A stretch of 64,000 nucleotides of DNA from Mycolicibacterium litorale (GTDB taxonomy: Bacteria; Actinomycetota; Actinomycetes; Mycobacteriales; Mycobacteriaceae). Below are positions 62,987-64,000 of this stretch, piece by piece. Where the stretch lies: assembly GCA_002007745.1 (NCBI GenBank), contig CP019882.1, positions 558,001 to 622,000 on the forward strand. The letters are read 5' to 3'. Below the pieces are notes generated by a model, which was given only the letters and a program-made list of their open reading frames with translations, did not search any database and was not told the DNA's origin. The position numbers and the translations under genes are program-made. Positions within the stretch are counted from its first letter, which is position 1, and every line of letters starts with the position of its first letter.

Positions 62987-64000
62987 ATGGTTCAACGCGA
63001 ATGGGTTGAGAAGGACTTCTACAAGGTGCTCGGCGTCTCCTCTGACGCCACTGAGGACGAGATCAAACGGGTGGCGCGCAAGCTGCTCGCCGAGAATCAC
63101 CCCGACCGCAACCCGGACAACCCGGCTGCCGACGAACGCTACAAGGAGGTCGGCGAGGCCCGCGATGTGCTGACCGATCCGGCCAAGCGCAAGGAGTACG
63201 ACGAGACCCGACGGATGTTCGCCGGCGGCGGCTTCGGCCGCCGATTCAACGGCGGCGGCGGTGGGGGCGGCGGCTTCGGCGGTTTCGGTGGCTACGACGC
63301 CGACGGTGCCGAGTTCAACCTGAACGACCTGTTCGACGCCGCCGGTCAGTCCGGCGGCGCGAACATCGGCGATCTGTTCGGCGGCTTGTTCGGCCGCGGC
63401 GCCCAGCCGCGGCCCAGCCGGCCCCGGCGCGGGAAGGACCTCGAGACCGAGACCGATCTCGACTTCCTGGAGGCGACCAAGGGTGTCGCCATGCCACTGC
63501 GGCTGACCAGCCCGGCGCCGTGCACCAACTGCCACGGCAGCGGTGCGCGTCCGGGCACCAGCCCGAAGGTGTGCCCGACCTGCAACGGCTCCGGGGTGAT
63601 CAACCGCAATCAGGGCGCGTTCGGATTCTCCGAGCCCTGCACCGACTGCCGGGGCAGCGGCTCGATCATCGAGCATCCGTGCGACGAGTGCCGGGGCACC
63701 GGGGTGACCACTCGAACGCGCACCATCAACGTCCGCATCCCACCGGGCGTCGAGGACGGTCAGCGCATCCGGCTGGCCGGTCAGGGTGAGGCTGGGCTGC
63801 GCGGAGCGCCGTCGGGCGACCTGTATGTGACCGTGCACGTGCGGCCCGACAAGGTGTTCGGCCGCGACGGTGATGATCTGACGGTCACCGTTCCGGTCAG
63901 CTTCACCGAGCTCGCCTTGGGCACAACGCTTTCGGTGCCAACCCTGGAAGGCAAGGTCGGAGTGCGGGTACCCAAGGGCACCGCCGACGGCCGAATCCTG
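62987..64000 (+). CDS. dnaJ: Chaperone DnaJ, 3' end outside window
   Basis: The frame runs from ATG 62987 (MVQREWVEKDFYKVLGVSSD) through 338 codons to the window end without stop. The J domain has the HPD triad in ENHPDRNPDN. Then come a Gly/Phe region and the zinc-finger domain with four CxxCxGxG repeats (CTNCHGSG, CPTCNGSG, CTDCRGSG, CDECRGTG). The start of the C-terminal substrate domain follows. GAGGAGG lies upstream. It stimulates DnaK ATPase. It is the DnaJ1-type of the dnaK operon; in the J domain the usual AYRKL reads VARKL. Confidence 0.96.
   Translation, partial: MVQREWVEKDFYKVLGVSSDATEDEIKRVARKLLAENHPDRNPDNPAADERYKEVGEARDVLTDPAKRKEYDETRRMFAGGGFGRRFNGGGGGGGGFGGFGGYDADGAEFNLNDLFDAAGQSGGANIGDLFGGLFGRGAQPRPSRPRRGKDLETETDLDFLEATKGVAMPLRLTSPAPCTNCHGSGARPGTSPKVCPTCNGSGVINRNQGAFGFSEPCTDCRGSGSIIEHPCDECRGTGVTTRTRTINVRIPPGVEDGQRIRLAGQGEAGLRGAPSGDLYVTVHVRPDKVFGRDGDDLTVTVPVSFTELALGTTLSVPTLEGKVGVRVPKGTADGRIL

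Overview
The window is high-GC actinobacterial DNA and almost certainly comes from a mycobacterium, most likely a rapid grower of the Mycolicibacterium type. The evidence is the iniB-iniA-iniC dynamin-like locus with its LuxR/MalT-type regulator, a mycothiol-dependent-enzyme family protein, an F420-type LLM oxidoreductase, WXG100 proteins, a DUF222/HNH protein, and a HAIR operator in front of dnaK-grpE-dnaJ. From about 20.6 kb to the right end the order dcd - udgA - rmlA - aspC - etfD (Rv0338c-like) - iniR (Rv0339c-like) - Rv0340-like - iniB/A/C - lipoprotein - dnaK/grpE/dnaJ follows the M. tuberculosis order from memory, with extra genes interspersed.

Layout. 0-8 kb: end of an unknown gene, a small conserved protein, a zinc alcohol dehydrogenase divergent from a bifunctional AdhE, phenolic acid decarboxylase, and a PoxB-type pyruvate dehydrogenase coupled to a small membrane protein. 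8.2-13.8 kb: a complete dipeptide/oligopeptide ABC importer operon, tightly overlapped. 14-20 kb: exported proteins, namely a two-repeat protein, a family-16 glycosidase, a Cys-containing protein and a tandem pair of tiny secreted paralogues, plus a ferritin-like diiron protein and a YoaK-type membrane protein. 20.4-31 kb: tRNA-Gly(CCC), dcd, a proline-rich membrane protein, udgA, rmlA, a YibE/F membrane protein, an aspartate-type aminotransferase and a DUF222/HNH protein.

31-47 kb is the ini region: EtfD-like Fe-S membrane oxidoreductase, the regulator IniR, an Hsp70-like membrane protein, an IniB-like protein, IniB, IniA, IniC, and three further single-pass membrane proteins that share a juxtamembrane PWYR motif with the Hsp70-like protein. 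One of them sits on the opposite strand between iniA and iniC. 47-55 kb: acyl-CoA dehydrogenase, SDR, secreted phosphodiesterase, an exported beta-carbonic anhydrase, a GAP-family protein and an MFS transporter. 55-60.2 kb: an apparently duplicated WXG100/effector cassette, one copy intact and one eroded. 60.3-64 kb: HspR-type operator and dnaK-grpE-dnaJ, the last cut by the window end.

A cross-cutting observation is that five reading frames (at about 16.32, 17.42, 22.39, 26.98 and 30.25 kb) are each broken by a one-base change in a short homopolymer. Four are a missing C/G and one is an extra A. Each is repaired by a single base, so base-calling error or very recent mutation is more likely than old decay.
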